Positions 16,243 to 25,621 of a stretch of 56,631 bases of DNA are shown piece after piece. The position numbers and the translations under genes were made by a program. Under the pieces are notes generated by a model, which saw nothing but the letters and a program-made list of their open reading frames with translations, was not told where the DNA came from and did no database searches. The stretch comes from Isachenkonia alkalipeptolytica (GTDB taxonomy: Bacteria; Bacillota; Clostridia; Peptostreptococcales; T1SED10-28). Position 1 is the stretch's first letter; every line of letters starts with the position of its first letter. The DNA is taken from NCBI RefSeq assembly GCF_009910325.1, contig NZ_SUMG01000016.1, forward strand, positions 1 through 56,631, given 5' to 3'.

Positions 16243-18550
16243 TTTTGTCATTTTTTACCGTGAAGTCCCTTTTGATGTATTTTCTGTATAGATACCGTCT
16301 TTTGCCCCAGTCGTTTTTGAGGCGGCCCTCCAGACGATGACGATAGTCTTTGAACAGTTGGACTTCCTCATCGCTTACGGGAAGGTCGCCGTACTTGCTC
16401 TGGACAAAGATATGGGTCAGATCCTTTATGCCGATTTTTCGCTCTTCGTAGAGCTTATAGGCAATCCGGTCCGCAAATTCATAGTGGGTCTCCCCTTCTC
16501 TCGGTTGCTGCCCCAGTTTTTCGATCAGCTCCAGAACATAAGCATAGAGACAAAGAATTTTCTTTTTCGATGACCAGCTTTCGACCTGGCGTTCCCGGCG
16601 TCGGTACTCCAGCACTCCGTATAAAAAGCGTCCGGGCATAAAGCCGATGAATAACAGGAGCAGGGCGATGATGACGCCCCGGGTTACCCTTGGGGGAATG
16701 GTGGTCTCGGGCTCGTCCAGGGCCTCATCCCCGTCTCCAGGACCCACCTCGACGTCGGCATCGATGCCCAGGTCACCAAAGTCATCCGCTTCCTCTTGTT
16801 CAAAGTCAATATCCAGGTCCTCTTCCTCCTCCATACCCAGCAGGGCGTCCTGTCGGTAGGGTTGAGGGAAGGCCGGCGTGGGTTCAAAATTGACCCAGCC
16901 CACGGGCTCAATAAAAGCCTCCACCCAGGTATGAGCATGACGCTGGCGCACTTCATAGACCCCGGGCTCATCTTCTACCTCCTCCCGGGCAACATAGCCT
17001 TCAATATAACGAACGGGAATCCCTTCCAGACGAAGCATTACCGCCATGGTGGTGGCGTAATAGGTGCAGTATCCTTCTTGGGTTTCAAAAAGGAAATGAT
17101 CTACAAACTCTTCATTCAGGGGCAGGGGCTCCACCTGGGTGTTGTATTCATAATCCTCCCGGAGATGGCCCTCTATGGCTCGGGCTTTTTCATAATCATT
17201 TTCCGCTTCCGCCTCTTCCACAATGCTTTCTGTCAGCTCCCGGGTCCGGTCGGTAATCTCCTCCTCGGGAAGCTGCAAGTAACTGTCTAGGTATTCGAGA
17301 TCCTCTATTTGAAGATCGATATCCGTCTCCAACAGCTCTCCGTACACCCGGGGTTTTTGGACTTTTATGGTGTAACTTTCCCGCTGATAGACGCCGTCGG
17401 GGAATATCAGGGCCCCGTCCCGATTGACAATGACTTCTTCTCCCCGGCTGGAGCGGACTTCCGCGGGCTTAAAGGGCGTAAAAAGACTTTGGGAGGCAAA
17501 CTCATCATGGGTGATGGTAATAAAGGCCTGTCGATAATACTCATCTTCCTCTTCCTCCGTAAGGCCGCTGAAATCCTCGGCTAAATCATAGGTCTCCGAG
17601 GGTTCGGTGATGGTCTCCCAGCGATTATCCTGGTAGGTATGGCGGACATTTCCCCGAAGATAATTGGGCTCCGAGGCCTCCACCTGCATAACCACACGAC
17701 TGCTGAGACTCACAGGGCCCCCTAAACGGTTGCTCTCCCGTTGAAAACCTGTAGAGGTGAACTCAAAGGAATCCGCTTCCCGGGCGCCCCGGATATACTG
17801 ACTGTCGGAGCGCATATCCTCCACGAAGGGAAACACGTCATACACCCGATCTTCCAGCCAGTGCCACTCCAGGGCATTGCCGGATTTCGGAAGGATCATG
17901 GCCAGCAGGATAATCAAGGCGCTGTAAATTCCAACGGTCTGAATCCATGGTCCGTACAGGCTGTCGATGCGGTTTCGCTCCGTCCCTTCCCAGTGGCACT
18001 GCTCCTCAAAGTACTTATTCATGCCGAAAAGGACCAAAAAAGCCACGATAAAGACCACAGTCATCCCATAGGCCTGGTCGATGTAAATGTACCAATAGTA
18101 GATATAAGATCCCAAGTATACGGGAAGCAGCCAGTAAATCCGTTTCTCTTTAAAGATGATAAAGGCGGTAAAAAGAGCAATAATCCCCAGTAAAATTCCC
18201 CAAAACCATAACACATTTTCCGGAAAGATAAACTCCTCCCCCTGAAGATGGTTGAAAATATTCGAAAAAAGAGCCGCCATCCGCTGAATAACGGCTTCCA
18301 AAATCGGTGTTACGTAGCGATGGACCACCAGTAGGGAGATCATGGAAAAAACCAACAAAATATAAAAGACCAAAGGCTTTTTCATAAAAAACACCACGGC
18401 CAAACTTCCCAGCAGGACAATGAAGAACTGCAGGAAAAAGTTCAGTTCTACCCCGATGACCACACCGTAGACGTATAACAAACTGAAGACCATGGCGATA
18501 TAGGCGATGTAAGTGATCAATTTTTGGCTTGTGCTTAGATTTCTATACAT
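16238..18550 (-). CDS. Membrane transglutaminase-like protein (TgpA/DUF3488 family)
   Basis: Integral membrane protein of 770 residues: about six helices in the first 230, an extracellular region with a transglutaminase core, one helix near 645-665 and a cytoplasmic DUF4129-like tail. The core has Cys in EGYCTYYATTMAVML, His in RHAHTWVEAF, and the third site reads NFEPTPAF, with Glu where papain-like members have Asp. Family function is unsettled; these genes nearly always travel with MoxR and DUF58 genes, as here, which suggests assembly or processing of cell-envelope proteins. It overlaps the end of the DUF58 gene by eight bases and has GGAGG inside that gene. Stop TGA is supplied by a palindromic repeat. 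Confidence 0.88.
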   Translation of the reverse strand: MYRNLSTSQKLITYIAYIAMVFSLLYVYGVVIGVELNFFLQFFIVLLGSLAVVFFMKKPLVFYILLVFSMISLLVVHRYVTPILEAVIQRMAALFSNIFNHLQGEEFIFPENVLWFWGILLGIIALFTAFIIFKEKRIYWLLPVYLGSYIYYWYIYIDQAYGMTVVFIVAFLVLFGMNKYFEEQCHWEGTERNRIDSLYGPWIQTVGIYSALIILLAMILPKSGNALEWHWLEDRVYDVFPFVEDMRSDSQYIRGAREADSFEFTSTGFQRESNRLGGPVSLSSRVVMQVEASEPNYLRGNVRHTYQDNRWETITEPSETYDLAEDFSGLTEEEEDEYYRQAFITITHDEFASQSLFTPFKPAEVRSSRGEEVIVNRDGALIFPDGVYQRESYTIKVQKPRVYGELLETDIDLQIEDLEYLDSYLQLPEEEITDRTRELTESIVEEAEAENDYEKARAIEGHLREDYEYNTQVEPLPLNEEFVDHFLFETQEGYCTYYATTMAVMLRLEGIPVRYIEGYVAREEVEDEPGVYEVRQRHAHTWVEAFIEPVGWVNFEPTPAFPQPYRQDALLGMEEEEDLDIDFEQEEADDFGDLGIDADVEVGPGDGDEALDEPETTIPPRVTRGVIIALLLLFIGFMPGRFLYGVLEYRRRERQVESWSSKKKILCLYAYVLELIEKLGQQPREGETHYEFADRIAYKLYEERKIGIKDLTHIFVQSKYGDLPVSDEEVQLFKDYRHRLEGRLKNDWGKRRYLYRKYIKRDFTVKNDKR

Positions 18551-19754
18551 TTTGGGCCTCCAACATCTCCTTGATATTGGTTTTATAGTCGATGTGGTAC
18601 AGGGAAATGTTTTCCTGTTTCAGTTTCTTTTCCACCTGGGGATCGACAAAACCGTTTTTATTCTTCTTATCGGTGATAACAATAAACAAGGGGTTGAGAT
18701 TGTTCATCTTCAGCTGAATCCCCTGGGCTCCCATCTCCTTATTCAGATTCGGGGTGACTACAATTACCGTGGACCCCTTAGGAATCGTATTGAGTCTCGG
18801 AATCATAAAAGCTTTAAAATCCTGCTTTCCGTTCCCTTGAAATAAGGCGAAGGCCTCCAAAAACGGTTTTAAATCCGATTTCTGGTGTCCCGTAATATGC
18901 AGGGGGAACTCTCCCCGCTGGGTATCCAAGGTCATTTTTATATTATGGGTTAGACAGTAATTGGTCATACAAAGAGCGGCGTCCACCACCTTATCCTCCA
19001 GGCGGCGATCTTCGTCCCGTAAATAATGGTGGATTTCGTTATCCACGATCAGGGCCACATGGGTATCCCCACGATTTTCATAGTTTTTGACGATGATATC
19101 CCCTTTTTTCGCCGTCATGCTCCAATGGACCCGCTTCATGGAGTCCCCTTCCTGGTAGCCCCGAAGGGAAGCGATTCGGCTCTTGTCCTCAAAAGCGGGG
19201 TCAAACACCCGAAGCTCTCCCAGCTGCTGGCTGGCGGTGATTTCAAAGGAGGAAAGGTTGATCACTTCGGGATAAACCAATAGGGCCCCCTCGGTGGCGA
19301 TCCGTTTTTTAAAGGAAAACAGCCGGAACACGTCCCGAAGGACGATTTCAATATCTCCCAACTCATAATATCCCCGACGTTTCAGGGTGATGGACTGTCC
19401 CCGGACAAAGTCGGATTTCGACTCCATACTGGTGATCTCCGGGGGATCGATCTTCCCCGTCAGCCGCTTGGATATGGCACTTTGCACCTCAAGAAAGGGA
19501 ACATAGAAGATGCTGCGATTTTCCAATCGATAACCGAGGTTGATTTGGTCTCCGATATACAAGGAGTCCTTGGGCATCTGCACGGTGCCCTTTAGGCCTC
19601 CCAGCACCACCAGGTTGTGAAATACAGGAAACAGCAGCGTTAGGAGAAAAACATAAAAGATGAAGTAGGGCATCACGCCCCCTACAAAAACCACGGCGAA
19701 AAGCAGCAGGAGTCCTACCAGCATCAGCACTTTTTTATTATTGATCATGGGCAA
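18543..19754 (-). CDS. DUF58 (von Willebrand-like) protein
   Basis: Protein of 403 residues with two hydrophobic segments at the N-terminus (about 8-45) and a DUF58 domain. The diagnostic stretch GYQEGDSMKRVHWSMTAKKG is followed by a VWA-like fold (HVALIVDNE). It belongs to the MoxR-DUF58-transglutaminase operon and probably acts as the adaptor that MoxR remodels; this is inferred from the family context. It overlaps moxR by 17 bases; the start may be either of two Met codons (19754 or 19748), with translational coupling. Stop TAG. Confidence 0.88.
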   Translation of the reverse strand: MPMINNKKVLMLVGLLLLFAVVFVGGVMPYFIFYVFLLTLLFPVFHNLVVLGGLKGTVQMPKDSLYIGDQINLGYRLENRSIFYVPFLEVQSAISKRLTGKIDPPEITSMESKSDFVRGQSITLKRRGYYELGDIEIVLRDVFRLFSFKKRIATEGALLVYPEVINLSSFEITASQQLGELRVFDPAFEDKSRIASLRGYQEGDSMKRVHWSMTAKKGDIIVKNYENRGDTHVALIVDNEIHHYLRDEDRRLEDKVVDAALCMTNYCLTHNIKMTLDTQRGEFPLHITGHQKSDLKPFLEAFALFQGNGKQDFKAFMIPRLNTIPKGSTVIVVTPNLNKEMGAQGIQLKMNNLNPLFIVITDKKNKNGFVDPQVEKKLKQENISLYHIDYKTNIKEMLEAQNV

Positions 19755-20682
19755 TCACCGGTACCGATACCCGCTTTAATACCCCTTCCAGCACGTCTTC
19801 AATCCGTCGGCCTTCAATCTTCGCTTCGGGGGACAGCATCAGCCGGTGGGCCAGTACCGACTCCACCATGGCTTTCACGTCGTCGGGAATCACGTAATTC
19901 CTGCCGGAGACATAGGCCTTTGCCCGGGCGGTTTTTAACAGGTCGATGCCCGCCCGGGGGCTGGCGCCTAATTGGAGATCCTCATAGCTTCTTGTCACCC
20001 CGATGATCCCAACGATGTAATCCAGAATATCGTCATGGGCGTGGAGGTCTTCCACTTCTTTTTGCATTTTTAATATTTCTTCCTGGTTTACCACCGCTTG
20101 GATGTGATCCAGGTTTCGATGGGTTTTATGATTTCTTAGGATTTCCCGCTCGTAATTCTTTTCCGGATATCCCAGGGACAACCGCATTAAAAAACGGTCC
20201 AGCTGGGCTTCCGGCAGGGGAAAGGTTCCCTGGTATTCCAGGGGGTTCTGGGTAGCCAACACCATAAAAGGTTTATCCAGCACGTAATGTTTGTCCTCGG
20301 TGGACACTTCCCCCTCTTCCATGGCCTGTAAGAGGCTGGACTGAGTCTTCGGAGAGGTTCGGTTAATCTCATCGGCGAGGAACACCTGGTGAAAAATCGG
20401 TCCCTTCTTAAAGGCAAAGGTACCGGTTTTCGGTTCATAAATATTGACTCCAATAATGTCGGAAGGCATCAAATCCGGGGTAAACTGCACCCGTTTATAG
20501 GATAGATCCATGGTCTTCGATAAGGCCTTTACCAAGGTGGTTTTCCCCACCCCGGGAACATCCTCAATCAGCAGATGCCCTTTGGCCAACAGGGCAATCA
20601 GCACCTTTTCCAACACCTCTTCCTTTCCAATGATCACTTGCTTTAAATTCTCCAAGATTTTCTGTGATTGTTCTTTCGCCAT
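19738..20682 (-). CDS. MoxR-family AAA+ ATPase
   Basis: Chaperone-like AAA+ ATPase of 314 residues. Walker A is GVGKTTLVKAL near residue 44, Walker B FLADEINRTSPKTQSSLLQA near 108, and sensor/Arg-finger regions follow (ATQNPLEYQGTFPLPEAQLD, RFLMRLSLGYP). Start ATG 20680-20682 has GGAGG eight bases upstream; a longer frame to 20733 lacks support. It is the first gene of a three-gene operon with the DUF58 and transglutaminase genes. The operon is not part of the ancestral locus order. Confidence 0.93.
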   Translation of the reverse strand: MAKEQSQKILENLKQVIIGKEEVLEKVLIALLAKGHLLIEDVPGVGKTTLVKALSKTMDLSYKRVQFTPDLMPSDIIGVNIYEPKTGTFAFKKGPIFHQVFLADEINRTSPKTQSSLLQAMEEGEVSTEDKHYVLDKPFMVLATQNPLEYQGTFPLPEAQLDRFLMRLSLGYPEKNYEREILRNHKTHRNLDHIQAVVNQEEILKMQKEVEDLHAHDDILDYIVGIIGVTRSYEDLQLGASPRAGIDLLKTARAKAYVSGRNYVIPDDVKAMVESVLAHRLMLSPEAKIEGRRIEDVLEGVLKRVSVPVIAHDQ

Positions 20683-20728
20683 AATTTGCCTCCTGTCTGA
20701 ATAGTGTGAACCTTTTTGAGAAAAATAT

Positions 20729-20778
20729 AGCACAAAGGGGACGGAGGTATTTGGTTCATTGCTCCGCTCCCTTGTGCT
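20729..20778. repeat. Hairpin upstream of moxR with GGGACGGAGG core
   Basis: Arms AGCACAA-GGGG-CGGAG and CTCCG-TCCC-TTGTGCT close a loop of about 18 bases (20747-20761). The GGGACGGAG word is also the core of the family 1 palindromes, so this may be a distant relative. Confidence 0.5.
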
Positions 20779-20868
20779 TTAATTCATTATCTATCACCGG
20801 CAACTTCCGGTGCCCCGGATCTCACCAAGAATCTCACCTTGGATTGAAAATCCCATGGAAAATCGGAT

Positions 20869-21978
20869 CTAAAAGATCGTCATCAACTGGAAGGTCACCT
20901 TCGCCGTGTTGTTCAGATCTTCGATGGAAATGTGTTCTTCCAAGGTGTGAGGCTTTTTCATACCCACACCCAGATTCAGGGAAGTTACCCCGTTTCCGTT
21001 GAATATATTGGTATCGGAGCCGCCGCCGGTGGACGCGGTTTTTCCCTCAATGCCGATGTTTTTAAAGGCTTCCTTGGTTTTCTGTACGATTTCATGATCT
21101 TCCGGAATGTTAAAGGGAGGGTATACCCGCTCGTGTTCAATGTCCACGGTAGCTCCCATTTCCTCGGCGGTTTTTTCAAAGACCTCGATCATGTGGTTGG
21201 TTTGGGCCTCCACTTTATCCTCTCGAGAACTTCTGGCCTCCGCTTTAATTTCAAGCTTGGGCATTACCACGTTGGTGGCCTCGCCTCCGGTCACCACTCC
21301 GATGTTCGCTGTGGTATCTTCATCTACCCGAAGAAGCTTCATATTTTCGATGGCTTTCGCCGCGACCATAATGGCGGAAATCCCCTCTTCCGGTGCTAAG
21401 CCTGCGTGGGCCGGTCGACCATGGATTGTTACCTTCAGGCTGTCCTGAGTGGGTCCCTGGGTTACAATTTCCCCGGAGGATCCTGCACTGTCGAGTACAA
21501 AGCCATACTCGGCGTTGACTTTACTAAAGTCCAGATTCTTCGATCCAAAGAGTCCTCCCTCTTCCCAGATGGAGAAGACCACTTGAATGTCCCGGTGCGA
21601 TTTCTTCTGCTCTTTTATCTGTTTGATCCCCTCAAGCACCGATGCGATTCCCGCTTTATCGTCGGATCCCAGGATGGTGGTGCCGTCGGAGTAAATCACG
21701 CCGTCACGGATTTCCGGCTTGATGCCCTCGCCGGGTTTTACCGTATCCATATGGCAGGAAAATAAAATCGGATCTCCGGGCTTATCCCCCTTTAAGTGGG
21801 CAATGATGTTTCCGGTTTCTCCCCCGACTTTTTCCCCGGCGTCGTCCTGGGTTACTTCAAGACCGAGATCTTCCAGTTTCTTAACCAATACTTTGGCAAT
21901 TTTCCCTTCCTTTGAGGAGTGGGAATCAATTTGTACTAATTCTAAAAACTCTTCCAGCAATCGTTTTTCGTTAATCAT
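20869..21978 (-). CDS. M20 family peptidase, tripeptidase T-like
   Basis: Zinc aminopeptidase of the PepT-like M20 branch, 369 residues. Visible metal-site motifs are SCHMDTVKPGEG, GSDDKAGIA, IWEEGGLFGS (catalytic Glu-Glu), VLDSAG and near the end the HTLEEH-type histidine (MKKPHTLEEHISI). A lid domain is inserted at about 175-285. It would trim short peptides in the cytoplasm. AAAGGAGG precedes the ATG. It stands alone between rsmA and the moxR operon, and fits the other peptidase genes at the right end of the window. Confidence 0.9.
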   Translation of the reverse strand: MINEKRLLEEFLELVQIDSHSSKEGKIAKVLVKKLEDLGLEVTQDDAGEKVGGETGNIIAHLKGDKPGDPILFSCHMDTVKPGEGIKPEIRDGVIYSDGTTILGSDDKAGIASVLEGIKQIKEQKKSHRDIQVVFSIWEEGGLFGSKNLDFSKVNAEYGFVLDSAGSSGEIVTQGPTQDSLKVTIHGRPAHAGLAPEEGISAIMVAAKAIENMKLLRVDEDTTANIGVVTGGEATNVVMPKLEIKAEARSSREDKVEAQTNHMIEVFEKTAEEMGATVDIEHERVYPPFNIPEDHEIVQKTKEAFKNIGIEGKTASTGGGSDTNIFNGNGVTSLNLGVGMKKPHTLEEHISIEDLNNTAKVTFQLMTIF

Positions 21979-22167
21979 TTTTTGCCTCCTTTATCTTTCC
22001 TACTGGGTTTATATCTTTTGCTGCTCCTACACCTGTTGATACTGCTTTTCCTGTTCTGTATTAAAAAATTCATATGTTTTAATAAAATCATTTATCCCGT
22101 CTATTATATCAAAATCCTTTACCGATTGCCAGAAAGGTTTTTATCCCCCGGTATATTTCTTTAAGCG

Positions 22168-23031
22168 TTATTGCTTTTCGGCTTCGGCAAAGGCGGTCAT
22201 AATTCTTTTAAAGTCCTCTATGCCGAGATTTTCCGCCCGTTTTTTCGGGTCGATCTCCGCCGCTTCCAAGGCTTCCCGCACCCGGTCCTTGGAGTAGCCC
22301 AGATTTCCGGAGCTAAGAGAGTTCAAAAGGGTTTTTCTGCGCTTTCCGAAGGCGTCTTTCACAATGGCAAAAAGAAGTTTCCGCTCTTGCACCGTTAAAT
22401 TGTTGACCTTCGGGGTCAGGGTAATCACCTTAGAGGCCACCTTTGGCCGGGGCAAAAACACACTGGGGGGCACCGTTAACACTTCCCGGACGTCGGCGTA
22501 GAGATTGCAGGCCACGGTTAAGGCCCCGTAGGCCTTGACGTCCTTGGCGGATAAAATTCTGTCCGCCACCTCTTTTTGAATCATCACCGTAATGGAACGA
22601 ATCGGCGCGTCTCCTTCCAGAAGGGCCATAATAATCGGAGTGGTGACATAGTAGGGGAGATTCGCCACCACTTTAAAGCCTTCCTCCAGCCCCTTTTTCT
22701 GTTTCAAATCCTCTAAATCCAGTTTTAAAATATCCTGGTGGATGATCTCAATATTGTCCCGATGGGCCAGGGTCTTTTCCAGAATCGGAATCAGGTTTTG
22801 ATCAATTTCCACAGCGATGACTTTTTTCGCTTTTTCCGAAAGAACCTCGGTCATACTACCGATCCCCGGGCCGATTTCCAGCACCGTATCCACTTCGGTA
22901 ACGCCGGCCCCTTCAATAATGTTTTCGATAATATTACCGTCGATTAAAAAGTTCTGTCCCAGGGATTTTCGCATTCGGTGTCCATATTCACTGAGGATGG
23001 TCCGGGTTCTTGTGGGCGTTGCAATTCTCAT
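22168..23031 (-). CDS. rsmA: 16S rRNA (adenine1518/1519-N6)-dimethyltransferase
   Basis: KsgA enzyme that dimethylates two adjacent adenines near the 3' end of 16S rRNA during 30S assembly. The 287 residues contain SLGQNFLID, SAM site VLEIGPGIGSMTEVL and the catalytic NLPYYVTTPI. The ATG overlaps the rnmV stop as ATGA, so the two are coupled, as in B. subtilis (rnmV-ksgA). Confidence 0.97.
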   Translation of the reverse strand: MRIATPTRTRTILSEYGHRMRKSLGQNFLIDGNIIENIIEGAGVTEVDTVLEIGPGIGSMTEVLSEKAKKVIAVEIDQNLIPILEKTLAHRDNIEIIHQDILKLDLEDLKQKKGLEEGFKVVANLPYYVTTPIIMALLEGDAPIRSITVMIQKEVADRILSAKDVKAYGALTVACNLYADVREVLTVPPSVFLPRPKVASKVITLTPKVNNLTVQERKLLFAIVKDAFGKRRKTLLNSLSSGNLGYSKDRVREALEAAEIDPKKRAENLGIEDFKRIMTAFAEAEKQ

Positions 23032-23606
23032 TTCTCTTCACCTCGTTTCGAATTCTCGTATAATTGAATCAAGGCGTCCTGCCACTCTTCCCGGGTAACC
23101 CCGTAGTGGTTCAGACGGTTTAAAAACTGTTTGGCATTGCCGTAACCGATGCCGAGGATTTTCCCCAGCTGATCCCGCTTTTCCGTAGCGCCGGTAACCC
23201 CTAAGAGCCCTTCTTTCATCAGGTCTCCCTTGGTAAACTCGTTTCTTGGCGTTTGCAGCTCACATCGGGCCCGCTCCAGGGCCAGCAGGATGTTTTGGGG
23301 GCTGGCGTTTTCAATGCCCACATTTCCTTCCTTCAGGGCGTCCTCCTTGGGAATGAAAGCATGCTTGGCCTCCGTGACAGCCTTGGTAATCTCCCGGCGA
23401 ATCCACTCCCCGGGATAATCGGGATCCGTCAGAATAATAATCCCCTTTCGCTGCGCCGCCCCTTTAATCTGCTCTAAGGTCCGATCCGGCAGGGAAAATC
23501 CCCCGGTGGCAATAATCTCCGCCTTCACCGCCCGTTTTACCTGGGAAATGTCATCCTTTCCCTCCACCACAATAACTTCTTTGATCTCTTTTTTCTTCGG
23601 TTTCAT
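23028..23606 (-). CDS. rnmV: Ribonuclease M5
   Basis: TOPRIM nuclease that matures 5S rRNA precursors in Firmicutes. The 192 residues begin with the TOPRIM motif VIVVEGKDD and carry the acidic ILTDPDYPGEWIR motif; the C-terminal half is the RNase M5-specific domain. The ribosome site is weak and 12 bases from the ATG. It is the first gene of rnmV-rsmA. Two tandem 5S genes, its expected substrate, lie at the right end of this window. Confidence 0.96.
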   Translation of the reverse strand: MKPKKKEIKEVIVVEGKDDISQVKRAVKAEIIATGGFSLPDRTLEQIKGAAQRKGIIILTDPDYPGEWIRREITKAVTEAKHAFIPKEDALKEGNVGIENASPQNILLALERARCELQTPRNEFTKGDLMKEGLLGVTGATEKRDQLGKILGIGYGNAKQFLNRLNHYGVTREEWQDALIQLYENSKRGEEK

Positions 23607-23728
23607 AATGCGAATCTACCTCATTTATCTATTAGTTTCGGCACTTTCCCTTTGCCGTTCTTTCTCTATCTCTATTATAATACCTGCACTTGGAATTTCA
23701 TACCCTTTTTACGCTTTCCTTTTCACAA

Positions 23729-23767
23729 GATGACAGCGGATGACAGCGGGACGGAGTTTTTGTCATC
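23729..23767. repeat. Palindromic repeat, family 1, with partial duplicate
   Basis: Full copy at 23739-23767 (GATGACA, GCGGGACGGAGTTTT, TGTCATC) preceded by a repeat of its first ten bases at 23729-23738. Confidence 0.8.
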
Positions 23768-23796
23768 TTTCCCTTATACAAAAACCCCTTCCAAAC

Positions 23797-23827
23797 CAAA
23801 AAAAAGAGCTGAGGGTTAACTCAGCTC
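23797..23827 (-). terminator. Terminator of the AbgT transporter gene
   Basis: Eight-pair stem GAGCTGAG / CTCAGCTC with a T-run of about nine on the minus strand. Confidence 0.9.
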
Positions 23828-23843
23828 CTAATTCCATCCTCTA

Positions 23844-25373
23844 TTAAAATACGTATTCTACCGGTGCTGCCGGTCCGATTGGCAGTCCAATCAGTAACCA
23901 TACCGTAAGAGCAATCATCCATACCACTAAAAAGGCAATGGAGTACGGTAGCATGGTAGAGATCAATGTACCCAAACCAACGTCCTTATCGTACTTCTTC
24001 GCAAAGGCTACGATAATTGCAAAGTAAGACATCAGTGGAGAGATAATGTTCGTTACAGAGTCTCCGATTCGGTAGGCCAGCTGGGTAATCTCGGGAGAGT
24101 AACCCATTTGCATTAACATCGGTACGAATACCGGTGCCATGATCGCCCACTTCGCGGAGGCACTACCGATAAAGATGTTAATAAATCCGGATACCAGTAC
24201 AAATCCAAGGATCAGTGGGATTCCTTCCAGACCGATGGCCTGCAGGAAGTCTGCACCTTTAATCGCCATAACCAGGCCGATTTGAGACCAGTCAAAGTAC
24301 TCGATGAACTGGGCTGCGGCAAAGGCAAGAACAATGTATCCGCCCATGGAGCTCATCGCTTCGCCCATGAACTGCGCTACATCTTTATCCGACTTGATGG
24401 TTCCCGCCGCTTTTCCGTAGAAAAGTCCGGGGATAAAGAACATCAAAGCAATTAAGAATACCATGGAACCTACAAAAGGTGATGGAGGGAATCCATCAAT
24501 GATGTATCCGCCATCGGCACGCAGAATTCCTTCTTGCGGAATAAGCATCGCTGCGATTGCGGCAACAAATAGGAATAAACCTACCGCTGCGGCTTTTAAT
24601 CCTTTTCCTTCTGTTGCGCTGACTTCTGTTAATTCTTCCTTGTATTCCCCTTTGTATTCCCCAAGTCTCGGTTCAACAATTCTTTCCGTCACAACCGTAC
24701 CCGTGATGGTAATTAAGAATGTCGAGAAGATCATGAAGTAATAGTTTGCTGTGGGAAGTACCTGATAGGTATCATCCAGCATATGGGCCGCTGATTCTGT
24801 AAATCCGATTAATAGCGGATCCAGCATGGTTACCAGTAAGTTCGAACTGAAACCACCGGATACCCCGGCAAAGGCTGCTGCAAGTCCTGCTAAGGGGTGA
24901 CGTCCTTTGGCTACGAAGATAATCGCACCAAGGGGTACCAATACGATATAACCGGCATCGGAAGCCATGGAAGACATAACTCCGGCAAATACCACCACTG
25001 CGGTGATTAATTTATCCGGCGCTCCAATTACCAACTTTCGTAGCATGGTTCCAATAAGTCCTGATTTTTCAGCTACTCCAACTCCAAGCATTGCCACTAG
25101 CACTGTACCTAGGGGGGCAAATCCTGTAAAGTTGTCTACGGCTTCCGTAAAGATTCGACGAATCCCTTCTTTGTCTAACAGGTTTACAATCTCAATTTCG
25201 TCTCCGGTTCCTGGGTGAATTGCAGTTATGTTTAATAAACTAAGTAAGAATGAAAGAACTAGTACAATTCCTGCGAACATGAAGAATAACGTTACCGGAT
25301 GGGGTAATTTGTTACCGACACGTTCCACCACATTCAAAAACCGATCCGACAGTTTTTGCTTTTCTTTTGCCAT
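23844..25373 (-). CDS. AbgT-family transporter
   Basis: Membrane transporter of 509 residues with about 11-13 helices. It matches the AbgT family (p-aminobenzoyl-glutamate uptake in E. coli; drug or folate-metabolite export in other members): HPVTLFFMFAGIVLVLS near the start, the hairpin MSSMASDAGYIVLVPLGA, AGVSGGFSSNLL and the C-terminal GSASAKWAIMAPVFVPMLM. Good ribosome site, own sigma-A promoter at 25435-25463 and own terminator. An AbgB-like hydrolase is encoded 30 kb away. Direction and substrate cannot be told from sequence. Confidence 0.9.
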   Translation of the reverse strand: MAKEKQKLSDRFLNVVERVGNKLPHPVTLFFMFAGIVLVLSFLLSLLNITAIHPGTGDEIEIVNLLDKEGIRRIFTEAVDNFTGFAPLGTVLVAMLGVGVAEKSGLIGTMLRKLVIGAPDKLITAVVVFAGVMSSMASDAGYIVLVPLGAIIFVAKGRHPLAGLAAAFAGVSGGFSSNLLVTMLDPLLIGFTESAAHMLDDTYQVLPTANYYFMIFSTFLITITGTVVTERIVEPRLGEYKGEYKEELTEVSATEGKGLKAAAVGLFLFVAAIAAMLIPQEGILRADGGYIIDGFPPSPFVGSMVFLIALMFFIPGLFYGKAAGTIKSDKDVAQFMGEAMSSMGGYIVLAFAAAQFIEYFDWSQIGLVMAIKGADFLQAIGLEGIPLILGFVLVSGFINIFIGSASAKWAIMAPVFVPMLMQMGYSPEITQLAYRIGDSVTNIISPLMSYFAIIVAFAKKYDKDVGLGTLISTMLPYSIAFLVVWMIALTVWLLIGLPIGPAAPVEYVF

Positions 25374-25434
25374 GAAAGTGAACCTCCTTAAAATTTTTAT
25401 TCATGCTTTGTATAATAACTATATACCGATGACT

Positions 25435-25463
25435 ATTATATGGGGTTATTTCCAATTAATCAA
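25435..25463 (-). promoter_or_regulatory. Sigma-A promoter of the AbgT gene
   Basis: Minus strand TTGATT (25463-25458), 17 bases, TATAAT (25440-25435), about 60 bases from the start codon. Confidence 0.7.
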
Positions 25464-25621
25464 GTATATTTAAACTTTTTTAACAAAGTTCCAATATTTC
25501 CAAAATAGCGTTTATTGTTAATTTTTCAACTATTTTGCCTGTCCTGCGTCCCGGGACTCACAAAAAAACCGCCTTAAAGCGTAGGGGAAAGCGTCTTTTC
25601 ACATACTCCTGTCACACCGAA

